Counted from the stretch's first letter, positions 1 through 7,468 are shown. The stretch is 24,893 nucleotides of DNA from CALLCD01 sp039817885 (GCA_039817885.1 JBCBUY010000041.1:1-24893); one strand, 5' to 3'. The notes: generated by a model not told the origin, from the letters alone. Numbers and translations are program-made.

Positions 1-811
1 CTTCAAAGTGTTGGGGGCCGTGCCGCTGGCCACCCTACTCAAAACCTCACGCGACGTGGCGCTGTCGGATATCATGCGGGAGACCGAAACCACGATTGAG
101 ACCGGTATGGATCAGGAGGAGGTCGCCTATCTTTTCCAAAAGTATCACCTCGCATCTGCCCCGGTTGTTGATGAAAATGGTCGGATCACAGGCATGATCA
201 CCGTCGATGATATGGTCGATGTGATCCAGGAAGAGAACACTGAAGACCTTTTGGCTCTGTCGGGCGTATCGTCCGCCGACGGGTCGGATACAGTGTGGGA
301 GTCGGTGCGCGCCAGGGCCCCTTGGCTTGCCATAAATTTGGTGACGGCATTTGTTGCCTCCGGAATCATCTCGCTTTTTGAACCAGCTCTGAATGCGTTT
401 GTGGCGCTGGCCATATTGATGCCCGTCGTTGCGGCGCTTGGGGGCAATGCCGGCAGTCAGGCGCTCGCTGTGACGGTACGCGCCATCGCAGAACGAGAAA
501 TGGAAGGGGCGTCGGCGCGTCGAGCTGTAAGACGTGAGGTGCTTACCGGCCTTGTGAACGGAGTTCTGTTCGCGGTGGGCGTTGGCGCTGTGACCCTTGT
601 CTGGTTTCAAGATCTCTCTTTGGCACTGACGATCGGGGCTGCGATCTTGGCGACGTTCATCTGGGGCTGCTTAGCCGGTATTTTGGTACCTTTGACGATG
701 AAGCGGCTCGGGGCGGACCCGGCTGTTGCATCATCGGTGTTTGTGCTGACCTTAACCGACATCATTGCGTTCTTCAGCTTCCTCGGATTGGCCACGCTTG
801 TCTTTTTGTAG
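1..811 (+). CDS. mgtE: Magnesium transporter MgtE, C-terminal part (5' end outside window)
   Basis: The reading frame is open from base 2 with no stop, so the gene begins upstream of the window; the first GTG at 8 is internal. About 269 codons are visible. First comes the end of the CBS-domain region (residues about 20-75 of the visible part, with the phrase SAPVVDENGRITGMITVDD). A linker and about five hydrophobic membrane segments follow. The signature GGNAGSQ, the block GADPAVASS, and an Asp in TLTDII of the last helix are all typical of the MgtE pore, where this Asp lines the ion path. MgtE proteins are homodimeric inner-membrane Mg2+ channels gated by Mg2+ binding to the cytoplasmic N and CBS domains. 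The start and N domain cannot be seen. Identification is firm. Confidence 0.95.
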   Translation, partial: FKVLGAVPLATLLKTSRDVALSDIMRETETTIETGMDQEEVAYLFQKYHLASAPVVDENGRITGMITVDDMVDVIQEENTEDLLALSGVSSADGSDTVWESVRARAPWLAINLVTAFVASGIISLFEPALNAFVALAILMPVVAALGGNAGSQALAVTVRAIAEREMEGASARRAVRREVLTGLVNGVLFAVGVGAVTLVWFQDLSLALTIGAAILATFIWGCLAGILVPLTMKRLGADPAVASSVFVLTLTDIIAFFSFLGLATLVFL

Positions 812-832
812 TTAATAAAGGTTAACGCGGAC

Positions 833-849
833 TCGGTGCAGCACTTGCA
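833..849 (+). promoter_or_regulatory. Sigma-54 (-24/-12) promoter upstream of spmX
   Basis: The stretch TCGGTGCAGCACTTGCA contains GG at 835-836 and GC at 847-848, separated by exactly 10 bases, with a perfect TTGCA at the -12 element. It matches the sigma-54 consensus TGGCAC-N5-TTGCW at the invariant positions. Predicted transcription start is near 860, about 25 bases before the chosen spmX start. In Caulobacter, spmX is known to be activated by the sigma-54-dependent regulator TacA, so the position agrees with family knowledge. Whether it is functional is inference. Confidence 0.6.
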
Positions 850-884
850 GTATGAGCTGACAGAACGAAATTCGATGTTCCAAG

Positions 885-2078
885 ATGGGCCAGAACAGCA
901 CATATACCATGCGTGTCTCAGAACGTGGACTGGAGCTCATAAAGAGCTTTGAAGGCTTTTACAGCCGTGCGGCGGCGCTCGGTGGTGGGCGCTGGGTGAT
1001 CGGTTATGGGCACACAAAGGCTGCAAGAGCCGGCCTTGGCATATTGCGCGAAGAGGCCGAAGCGGTGCTGCGCCAATATGATTTGCCGCCGATCGAACAG
1101 CGTATCGCTGGGGCTGTTCATACGCCTCTCAATCAGAACCAATTCGATGCGCTTGTGTCTTTCGCCTTCAATATAGGGGTGTCGTCATTCGAAACTTCAG
1201 CGGTGCTCGCCCATCTCAATGCAGGGGAACACCTTCAAGCCGCTGACGCCATGGGGGCCTGGCGGGTTGCTGAGTTGAACAATCAGACCATCTTGATCGA
1301 CGCGCTTGTGCGTCGGCGGGCCGCTGAGACCGCTCTTTTCCTGATGCCGGACGGGTCCCGCGTGACGGCCTCGAGCGCAAAGATCAGACCGCTGTTTGAT
1401 GAGTCCCGTATTCCCCTCAGCCAATTGACGGTTGGGATCGACACCAGAAACAGTGTTGCCCGCGCGCCAAGCGCTGATAACCGCCGCGATCAAGGTGCTG
1501 TGGAGGAGAGCCCGCCGAACGGGCTGGTCCCGACAGCGTCTGAGGATATGGCGCTTGCGGTTAAGGAACGCCTTGTGCGTATTCTTGGCGAGCCGCCGCC
1601 CCCTAGTCCGCAAGATAGGGAACGATGCATAGAGGACGAGGTTCGGCCTTCGGTTCCAACGCCGGATGACATAACGAAGGCGATATCAGCTATTGCTGAC
1701 CCGGAAGGGCTCGGCTCATCGGCTGAATTCGCCGGTGGTGGCACCCACGGAAAACCTGATGGGCGCGTTGCGATTGATGACCTCGCCCCGGTCGAAATCG
1801 ACCCTGTTACAGTGAAGGTTGCCATGGCACGCGCCGCAAGTGATGCCGACTTCAATGATATTGGGCCGGTCAGCTATTCGTTTTATGGCCTGATCGGTGC
1901 CATTGGCCTGTTTATGGGGGCTTTTGGCCTTGTGGATCTTGTTGGCGCTCTTGGCTCCGGTGCCGGGGTGCCGCCTGATAGCCAATATGCCGGCTTTGGG
2001 TTGTCTTTGCTCGGGGCTCTTATGATTCTGATAGCGGTGTATTTTGTCGCGAAATCGCTGATCATTGAGAGACGCTGA
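885..2078 (+). CDS. spmX: SpmX-like polar development protein with degenerate lysozyme (GH24) domain
   Basis: 397 residues. Residues about 10-150 form a phage-type muramidase domain (LIKSFEG, then IGYGHT). A long acidic, proline-containing linker (about 155-325) follows, and two membrane helices end the protein (about 331-356 and 369-391). This is the architecture of Caulobacter SpmX, which sits at the stalked pole and recruits and activates the kinase DivJ. Aligned to T4 lysozyme, the catalytic Glu is kept (E23), the Asp is replaced by Leu (L32) and the catalytic Thr by Val (V38), so cell-wall cleavage is unlikely. Loss of the Asp is a known mark of SpmX; the Thr change is an added divergence. 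ATG 885 lacks a clear ribosome site. ATG 909 (MRVSERGLELIK) is a possible alternative start that fits endolysin N-termini. A sigma-54 promoter precedes it. Confidence 0.85.
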   Translation: MGQNSTYTMRVSERGLELIKSFEGFYSRAAALGGGRWVIGYGHTKAARAGLGILREEAEAVLRQYDLPPIEQRIAGAVHTPLNQNQFDALVSFAFNIGVSSFETSAVLAHLNAGEHLQAADAMGAWRVAELNNQTILIDALVRRRAAETALFLMPDGSRVTASSAKIRPLFDESRIPLSQLTVGIDTRNSVARAPSADNRRDQGAVEESPPNGLVPTASEDMALAVKERLVRILGEPPPPSPQDRERCIEDEVRPSVPTPDDITKAISAIADPEGLGSSAEFAGGGTHGKPDGRVAIDDLAPVEIDPVTVKVAMARAASDADFNDIGPVSYSFYGLIGAIGLFMGAFGLVDLVGALGSGAGVPPDSQYAGFGLSLLGALMILIAVYFVAKSLIIERR

Positions 2079-2095
2079 TTGGCGGGACGCCCAAT
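2078..2095 (+). other. Short stem-loop between spmX and ivd
   Basis: ATTGGCG (2078-2084) and CGCCCAAT (2088-2095) can pair around a GGA loop with one bulged base. No T-run follows, so it is not a convincing intrinsic terminator, and the genes 36 bases apart may be co-transcribed. It could attenuate or stabilise the transcript. It may also be chance. Confidence 0.25.
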
Positions 2096-2114
2096 TGGGG
2101 GTAAATGATCCCTC

Positions 2115-3287
2115 ATGATACCAAATTCCTATCCGACCCTGAACTTCGATCTCGGCGAAACCGCAGACATGCTGCGCGATACGGTCATGTCCTTTGCATC
2201 TGATCACATCGCCCCGATTGCCGCCGAGATTGACCGTACCGATGTTTTCCCGCGCGAGCTTCTGCCGCAGATGGGAGAGCTCGGTTTGCTTGGCATCACT
2301 GTGGAAGAGGAGTGGGGCGGGTCTGGCCTCGGCTATCTGGAGCATTGTGTTGCGATTGAAGAGATTGGCCGAGCGAGTGCGTCCGTCGGCTTGTCTTATG
2401 GGGCACACTCCAATCTTTGCGTGAATCAGCTGCGCCGTTGGGGGAGTGACGACCAGAAAGAGCGCTATTTGCGTAAGCTTGTCTCAGGTGAGCATCTTGG
2501 CGCGCTTGCCATGTCCGAGCCGGGGGCCGGCTCCGATGTTGTCTCCATGAAGTTGCGTGCTGACAAGAAGGGGGACCGCTACGTTCTAAACGGCACGAAG
2601 ATGTGGATCACAAACGCGCCGGACGCCGACACGTTGATTGTGTATGCCAAGACAGATCCGGAGGCGAGCTCGCGTGGCATCTCCGCCTTCATCATCGAGC
2701 GGGATTTTCCAGGATTTTCCGTAGCGCAAAAGCTCGACAAGCTGGGTATGCGGGGGTCTGAAACGGGTGAGATCGTTTTTCAGGACTGCGAAGTGCCGGA
2801 AGAGAATCTGATGGGGCCGCTGAATGGCGGGGTCGGCGTTTTGATGAGTGGGCTCGATTATGAGCGGGTCGTTCTGTCGAATATCTCCGTTGGGATCATG
2901 CAGGCCTGTATGGATGTGGTGCTGCCTTATGTTCATGACCGAAAGCAGTTCGGAAAATCTATTGGTGAGTTCCAGCTGATCCAGGGCAAATTGGCAGACA
3001 TGTATGTCACCCTGTCGACAGCGCGGGCTTATTCTTACGCCGTGGCGCAAGCCTGCGATCGGGGCGAGACAACTCGGAAAGATGCAGCGGGCTGTATTCT
3101 CTACGCTGCTGAAAAGGCCACGCAAATAGCTCTTGACGCGATCCAGATCCTCGGCGGAAATGGGTATATCAATGAGTACCCAACAGGTCGCCTTTTACGA
3201 GATGCGAAGCTGATGGAGATCGGTGCCGGCACCAGCGAGATCCGGCGCTGGCTGATCGGACGCGAGCTATTTGGCGAGACGAGTTAG
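2115..3287 (+). CDS. ivd: Isovaleryl-CoA dehydrogenase (acyl-CoA dehydrogenase family)
   Basis: 390 residues, the normal length for the family. The FAD enzyme oxidises isovaleryl-CoA to 3-methylcrotonyl-CoA in leucine breakdown and passes electrons to electron-transfer flavoprotein. The N-terminal helical domain, the middle strand domain (AMSEPGAGSD at 132-141, MWITNA) and the C-terminal helical domain (QLIQGKLADMY, QILGGNGY, GTSEIRR) are all present. The catalytic base appears to be E250 in GLDYER, the place used by isovaleryl-CoA dehydrogenases. The site near the C-terminus used by medium-chain enzymes reads AGTSE here. That favours isovaleryl-CoA over straight-chain substrates. No other leucine-degradation genes are adjacent. 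Its stop overlaps the stop of the opposing sulfotransferase gene by 4 bases. Confidence 0.9.
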   Translation: MIPNSYPTLNFDLGETADMLRDTVMSFASDHIAPIAAEIDRTDVFPRELLPQMGELGLLGITVEEEWGGSGLGYLEHCVAIEEIGRASASVGLSYGAHSNLCVNQLRRWGSDDQKERYLRKLVSGEHLGALAMSEPGAGSDVVSMKLRADKKGDRYVLNGTKMWITNAPDADTLIVYAKTDPEASSRGISAFIIERDFPGFSVAQKLDKLGMRGSETGEIVFQDCEVPEENLMGPLNGGVGVLMSGLDYERVVLSNISVGIMQACMDVVLPYVHDRKQFGKSIGEFQLIQGKLADMYVTLSTARAYSYAVAQACDRGETTRKDAAGCILYAAEKATQIALDAIQILGGNGYINEYPTGRLLRDAKLMEIGAGTSEIRRWLIGRELFGETS

Positions 3288-4606
3288 GTTAGCGTTCCGT
3301 AGGTTCCCAAATAGTCCTTGAACAATTCTTCGCGTATGGCGTCTGTGAAGCCGAATTGTTCGGGGCTGTAGACATGGCGGCCATATTTGTCGCGCGGTCG
3401 ATCGGTTAGATAGTCGGTCATGGCTTGGTGGGCGTCATCCGTCAGGGGGCGTTCAAAGTGAGCATGTATATTTTCAATAACCTTCATGGGGGCTGACATA
3501 AATTGCTCAAAGGCGACATCGATGAAGCGGTCCTCATGCTGAGGATTTTCTTTTCGGAAGATCGTTGCCCGGCGGACAAATTCTGCATAATAGGCCGCGT
3601 CTGATTTGGCTCGCTGTGGCAGATCATATTCGGCATCCGACCACCCTCCGCGGGAGACACGGTACAGATTGGCGACGGATGCAATCACACGCATGGGGTC
3701 GCGATGGGTCTGGATCAGTCTTGCGTCGGGATATGTCTTTAGAAGCGCGTCGAGATATCCTGTATGCAGCGGTGATTTCAGCATCCAGGCCTTCCCAGGC
3801 TGCGTCGCTTGAAGATAGCGCAGACCTCTTTTATGCCATTCGTATACGGACGTAAAATCATTGTTCAGTAGAAAGTCGCGATACGATGGCAGCCAGGCGA
3901 GCGAGCCAAACTGTTCGCTGGCCATATCAAGCAGCATAAGCCCAATACACTCGGTTGGGATGAATGGGCCGAATTTATGTATCGCTGTGAATCCAGGCAT
4001 CAGGCGATCGATCTGGTCCATCTGGCGGCCAAGTTTCCTGACGCGGGGGTCATTTTCCGGATCGGCAGCGGCTATGTGAGCAAGGGCGAAATCCCGGCAT
4101 TCCCAGGTCAATGGCGCGCGCAGACCCGGATCAGCCGCCAGTGTTTCATAGAGGATGGTTGTGCCGGTCCGCGGAAGACCGATCACGAATAGGGGGGCGT
4201 CGATGGGTGCCTTGGCTTGTTCCGGATAGGCTTTTTCCCAGGCGACGACGGTGAGCCGGCCGGCGAGGGCGTTTGACAATTGCCGGTGCAATACGATCCG
4301 CCCCATTTGATTGAGATCGGCTTCGTTTTCGAGGGCATGGCATAGGGTCGCGAGGCCAGGCGCATAGGAGTTGGAGCCGTAGTCATTGTGGCCGGAGATC
4401 TTTTCGGCGGAGCGGCGAATACTATCGGGCGTGAACCGTGGTAAACCAAGGCGCGCCTTGGACATCACATCGCCGACAGCGTTTATTGCGCGTACAACGG
4501 GGGGACGTTTTGGGGCTTTGGTCGAGGTCTGCTCGCCTGACGGTGCGTCATAGCGGTGAGGTGTCGGCGCGGTCTGGCTCAAATCGGCCTCCGATATAGG
4601 GGACAT
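3284..4606 (-). CDS. Sulfotransferase family protein (PAPS-dependent type)
   Basis: 440 residues. The 5'-phosphosulfate loop GLPRTGTT is at 143-150. The 3'-phosphate-binding block LIQTHRDPMRVIAS (297-310) has the expected Arg and Ser, preceded by the family phrase LKSPLHTGYLDALL. This is the Sulfotransfer_3-like group common in marine proteobacteria and actinobacteria. Such enzymes move sulfate from PAPS to a hydroxyl or amine; the acceptor here is unknown. Residues 1-60 are proline- and charge-rich and probably disordered. No signal peptide is seen, so it is probably cytoplasmic. ATG 4606 has no good ribosome site. No capsule, glycan or lipid synthesis genes lie nearby, so the substrate cannot be inferred from context. 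It could be an inactive relative, but both cofactor motifs look intact. Confidence 0.85.
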   Translation of the reverse strand: MSPISEADLSQTAPTPHRYDAPSGEQTSTKAPKRPPVVRAINAVGDVMSKARLGLPRFTPDSIRRSAEKISGHNDYGSNSYAPGLATLCHALENEADLNQMGRIVLHRQLSNALAGRLTVVAWEKAYPEQAKAPIDAPLFVIGLPRTGTTILYETLAADPGLRAPLTWECRDFALAHIAAADPENDPRVRKLGRQMDQIDRLMPGFTAIHKFGPFIPTECIGLMLLDMASEQFGSLAWLPSYRDFLLNNDFTSVYEWHKRGLRYLQATQPGKAWMLKSPLHTGYLDALLKTYPDARLIQTHRDPMRVIASVANLYRVSRGGWSDAEYDLPQRAKSDAAYYAEFVRRATIFRKENPQHEDRFIDVAFEQFMSAPMKVIENIHAHFERPLTDDAHQAMTDYLTDRPRDKYGRHVYSPEQFGFTDAIREELFKDYLGTYGTLT

Positions 4607-4644
4607 TTTATGGAACGCATGTGAACCGTAAATCGCCCGCGGTG

Positions 4645-4678
4645 TCCACAGACTGTGCAGTGCTTTCCACAGTGTGGA
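4645..4678. repeat. Repeated CCACA motifs and palindrome upstream of the sulfotransferase gene
   Basis: TCCACA occurs at 4645-4650 and again at 4666-4671. The second copy is the left arm of a perfect palindrome TCCACA-G-TGTGGA (4666-4678). ACTGTG (4652-4657) and CACAGT (4668-4673) can also pair. The block lies in the 102-base gap between the apaG stop and the sulfotransferase start, both on the minus strand. It could therefore be an operator or part of the sulfotransferase promoter. No function is established. Confidence 0.35.
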
Positions 4679-4708
4679 GAGATCAGGCCGCGGTCCCCAA
4701 TGATGTCG

Positions 4709-5113
4709 TCAGCTTGGTCGGCGTGTGTCGTGGGGGCTGTCGAGCGAAAATGTTGGGATCTGAGCGGTTAGCATGTCGCCGGCGTCGTCCACGAGATCGT
4801 AGCTGCCCCCCATGATGCCGGACGGTGTGGAGAGGGGCGCGCCCGATGTGTATCGGAAGACGTCGCCTGGTCGTAAGGTGGGTTGCTGACCGACGACGCC
4901 CTCACCATCGACGGTCTGTGTTTGGCCGATCGCATCCACGATTTGCCAATGCCGATAGACGAGCTGCCAGGTCTTGTCTGAGGTGTTTTCCACTTCGATC
5001 TGATATGCCCACACGAACCTGTTTTCTTTCGGTTTTGACTCCTCTGCCAGCCAGGTTGGTCTGACACGGACAATGACGCCCTCAGTCGTGGCTTCATAGG
5101 GGAACGTGGTCAT
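4709..5113 (-). CDS. apaG: ApaG domain protein (Co2+/Mg2+ efflux-associated)
   Basis: 134 residues, close to the family norm of about 125-135. The single beta-sandwich (fibronectin III-like) domain shows the ApaG hallmark GEGVVGQQPTLRPG and the later TPSGIMGGSY. N-terminal strands carry VIVRVRPTWLAEES and FVWAYQIEVEN. ApaG is linked in enterobacteria to Co2+ resistance and Mg2+ homeostasis, and its biochemical role is still unclear. The start codon overlaps the metZ stop (ATGA at 5110-5113), so the two genes are almost certainly translated together. Whether there is a metabolic link to homocysteine synthesis is unknown. Identification is firm. Confidence 0.93.
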   Translation of the reverse strand: MTTFPYEATTEGVIVRVRPTWLAEESKPKENRFVWAYQIEVENTSDKTWQLVYRHWQIVDAIGQTQTVDGEGVVGQQPTLRPGDVFRYTSGAPLSTPSGIMGGSYDLVDDAGDMLTAQIPTFSLDSPHDTRRPS

Positions 5114-6315
5114 GAAATCGCGCTGAGAGCATTCAATATGTCGGCTTCGAGATCGCTGGCATCTTCAAGGCCGACCGAGATGCGCACCCAACTTTGATCC
5201 AGGCCCATCGCTGCCTGTTCGTCATCCGTGAGCGCTCTGTGCGTCGTTGTACAAGGATGACAAGCAAGGGATTTGGCGTCGCCGAGATTGTTACAGATAT
5301 CGACAATCTGCAGAGCATTCAGAAATTTGAAGGCTTCAGTCTGTCCGCCCTTCACTGACAAGGCCAGCATGGTTCCGCCGCTCGTCATTTGTTTCATGTG
5401 GACATGGTGGTGAGGGTGGTCGGCCCGGGCCGGATAGCGCACAGCTTGGACATTCGGATGCGCTGCGATCGCGTCGGCAAGGTGTGCCGCATTTGTGCTG
5501 GCCGCGTTGACTCTAAGCTCCATGGTTTCGAGGCCTTTTAAAACGACCCAGGCGTTGAAGGGAGCCGCGGCGGGTCCCGTATGACGTAGATAGGGGTCGT
5601 AGACCTCGGTCATATATTCGTCTTCGCAGAGAATCGCCCCAGCCATGACCCGGCCCTGGCCGTCCATGTGTTTCGTCGCAGAATAGACGACCACATCCGC
5701 GCCGAGTTCCAATGGTTTCTGGAGAACCGGTGTGGCGAACACATTGTCGACGATCAAGCGCGCGCCGGCCTTGCGGCAGAGGTCTGCGACGGCTGGGATG
5801 TCTATTCCATCGAGCAAGGGATTGGCTGGGCTTTCGAGGAGGACAAGCTTGGTCGGCTTGGATAGCGCCCGAGCCCAGGCGTCCATGTTCGACCCATCCA
5901 CGAGTTCAGTATCAACCCCGTATTTCGGCAGGAGATTGGCGACGATCCAGCGGCAGGAGCCGAAGAGCGCCGTTGCGGCCACGACCCGGTCGCCCTGTTC
6001 CACGGGGGCGATGACTGCCGACGAGATCGCGCCCATGCCGGACGATGTGACCCGGCAGGTTTCCGCCCCCTCAATGAGGGCGAGGCGTTGTTCCAACATG
6101 TTGACCGTTGGGCTGCCATAACGCGAATAGACAAAGCCCTCCTCGTCGCCAGTCATGCGGGCCGCGGCCTGTTCTGCGCTGTCATAGGCGTAACCCGAGG
6201 TCAGATAGAGCGCCTCGGAGATCTCGCCATGGCGAGAGCGGTCAAGACCGCCGCGCACGGCTCGCGTCGCCGGTTTCCAATTCGGTTTCGGGTCTTTTCC
6301 TGCCGAATCTGCCAT
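5110..6315 (-). CDS. metZ: O-succinylhomoserine sulfhydrylase (PLP-dependent)
   Basis: 401 residues, of the Cys/Met-metabolism PLP family. The enzyme joins O-succinylhomoserine and sulfide to give homocysteine, the direct sulfhydrylation route to methionine. Visible marks are the phosphate-binding SSGMGAI (91-97), the Asp of LIVDNVF (about 190) and the PLP lysine K215 in YSATKHMDGQG. TRAVRGGLDRS at the start and the C-terminal WVRISVGLED are typical. The phrase VVYSATKHMDGQGR favours MetZ over cystathionine gamma-synthase, though the substrate is not proven by sequence. A good ribosome site (AAGGAAG) lies just before ATG 6315. The gene is divergent from dcd and coupled to apaG downstream. Confidence 0.92.
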   Translation of the reverse strand: MADSAGKDPKPNWKPATRAVRGGLDRSRHGEISEALYLTSGYAYDSAEQAAARMTGDEEGFVYSRYGSPTVNMLEQRLALIEGAETCRVTSSGMGAISSAVIAPVEQGDRVVAATALFGSCRWIVANLLPKYGVDTELVDGSNMDAWARALSKPTKLVLLESPANPLLDGIDIPAVADLCRKAGARLIVDNVFATPVLQKPLELGADVVVYSATKHMDGQGRVMAGAILCEDEYMTEVYDPYLRHTGPAAAPFNAWVVLKGLETMELRVNAASTNAAHLADAIAAHPNVQAVRYPARADHPHHHVHMKQMTSGGTMLALSVKGGQTEAFKFLNALQIVDICNNLGDAKSLACHPCTTTHRALTDDEQAAMGLDQSWVRISVGLEDASDLEADILNALSAIS

Positions 6316-6343
6316 AAGTCTTCCTTTCCAGAAGGAACCTCCG

Positions 6344-6373
6344 GTCTTAGGAGTGAAGGGTCAGAAGGGTCAA
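6344..6373 (-). promoter_or_regulatory. Likely metZ promoter
   Basis: On the minus strand TTGACC (6368-6373) and CCTAAGAC (6344-6351) resemble the alphaproteobacterial housekeeping consensus (TTGAC in the -35; GCTANAWC in the -10). The hexamers TTGACC and TAAGAC are 18 bases apart. Transcription would start roughly 25 bases before the metZ ATG. No riboswitch of the SAM-II type is visible in the short leader. The -35 overlaps a direct repeat of GACCCTT. Confidence 0.4.
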
Positions 6374-6376
6374 GGG

Positions 6377-7396
6377 ATGGCTGAAGATCGGGGCGTTTTG
6401 CCCGACCGAAATATTGTGGACCTCTACAAGGCGGGTGCGATCCGTAGCCATGACCCGTTGGACGAGGATCAGGTTCAGCCGGCCAGTCTCGATTTGCGGC
6501 TTGCTGAAGATGCCTATCGTGTGCGCGCAAGCTTTCTCCCGGGGCGTGACAGGACCGTCGCGCAGGTCCTCCAGAAACCTGGTATGCAGATGCATCGGGT
6601 TGATCTGACCTCTGATGGTGCCGTGCTCGAGACGGGATGTGTGTATCTTGTGCCTCTTCAGGAAAGCCTGAAATTGCCTACGGGTATCTCCGCGCGCGCC
6701 AATCCAAAAAGCTCTACGGGCCGGATCGATGTGTTTACGCGCGTGGTCACCAATAAGGGGCGGGCGTTCGATGATGTGCCCGTCGGGTATTCGGGCCCGC
6801 TCTATCTTGAAATCAGCCCGCGAACCTTCTCCATTCTTGCGAGGCCAGGAGACCGTCTTGCGCAGTTACGCTTGCGGCGGGGAAAGCCGGAGGTGTTGAG
6901 TGAAAAGACGGTGAGCGTCGATATGCGTACCGAGGGGCGTGGCCCGGTTGGGTGGCGTGCCAAACGTCATTCGGGCGTGGTCGATCTTCGGAAGATCCGG
7001 GGTCATGACGTTGCGGAGTACTGGGAGCCTGTGGTGCCCCATCGCGGACGGATCGTCTTGAATCCGGACGAGTTCTACATTCTGGCGTCGCGTGAGAAGG
7101 TGAAGGTTCCAGCCGGCCAGGCAGCTGAGATGGCTCCAATTGCGCCGGAGCTCGGTGAGTTTCGCGCGCATTATGCGGGGTTTTTTGATCCTGGTTTCGG
7201 GACCAATAAGGCGGGTAGCCGCGCCGTGCTTGAGGTGCGGTCGCGAGATGTGCCGTTCATTTTGGAGGATGGTCAGCCCGTTGCGAAGCTGATCTACGAG
7301 CCGATGACCGGCAAACCGCAAGCGCTATATGGCAAGACCGGTAGCAATTATCAGGGCCAGGGGCTTCAATTGTCGAAACATTTCGAACCCGTATGA
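6377..7396 (+). CDS. dcd: 2'-deoxycytidine 5'-triphosphate deaminase, two-domain alphaproteobacterial form
   Basis: 339 residues from ATG 6377, about 1.8 times the enterobacterial Dcd. The enzyme deaminates dCTP to dUTP, the precursor route to dTMP. The N-terminal half has QPASLDLRL (34-42), the nucleotide-binding loop NPKSSTGRID (109-118) and E145 in YLEISP, the position of the catalytic Glu of Dcd. The C-terminal half repeats the dUTPase-like fold with weaker motifs (AGFFDPGFG, AVLEVRSRDVPF). ATG 6377 is preferred because AGAAGGG lies 7 bases upstream and the family normally begins just before GVLPDR. GTG 6353 would add eight residues. The gene is divergent from metZ, with a gap of about 61 bases. 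Confidence 0.9.
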   Translation: MAEDRGVLPDRNIVDLYKAGAIRSHDPLDEDQVQPASLDLRLAEDAYRVRASFLPGRDRTVAQVLQKPGMQMHRVDLTSDGAVLETGCVYLVPLQESLKLPTGISARANPKSSTGRIDVFTRVVTNKGRAFDDVPVGYSGPLYLEISPRTFSILARPGDRLAQLRLRRGKPEVLSEKTVSVDMRTEGRGPVGWRAKRHSGVVDLRKIRGHDVAEYWEPVVPHRGRIVLNPDEFYILASREKVKVPAGQAAEMAPIAPELGEFRAHYAGFFDPGFGTNKAGSRAVLEVRSRDVPFILEDGQPVAKLIYEPMTGKPQALYGKTGSNYQGQGLQLSKHFEPV

Positions 7397-7424
7397 GCCG
7401 ATCTGCATTTTCTTCAGCAAACGC

Positions 7425-7453
7425 TTGAAGCGCGGCCCATGGCAGAGTATTCG
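7425..7453 (+). promoter_or_regulatory. Possible tRNA-His promoter
   Basis: TTGAAG (7425-7430) and TATTCG (7448-7453) are separated by 17 bases and would start transcription near 7460, a few bases before the tRNA. The -35 is fair and the -10 is weak. The spacing and position are the main support. Confidence 0.35.
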
Positions 7454-7468
7454 AAGCGATCCGAAAGG

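Noticed and set aside
885..1360. Prophage endolysin
   Set aside because: The lysozyme-like domain is joined to a long linker and two C-terminal membrane helices, lacks catalytic residues and has no phage genes nearby; SpmX explains it better.
1716..2408. Minus-strand frame of 230 codons
   Set aside because: It crosses the spmX-ivd junction antisense to two well-supported genes.
4621..4815. Small plus-strand frame between the sulfotransferase and apaG
   Set aside because: It extends antisense into apaG, has no ribosome site and no recognisable product.
6316..6376. SAM-II riboswitch ahead of metZ
   Set aside because: Met genes of alphaproteobacteria often carry one, but the 61-base gap shows none of the expected pseudoknot pattern and would leave no room for the promoter.
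7397..7430. Hairpin after dcd as terminator
   Set aside because: CTTCA/TGAAG can pair with a bulge, but no T-run follows, so an intrinsic terminator is not supported.
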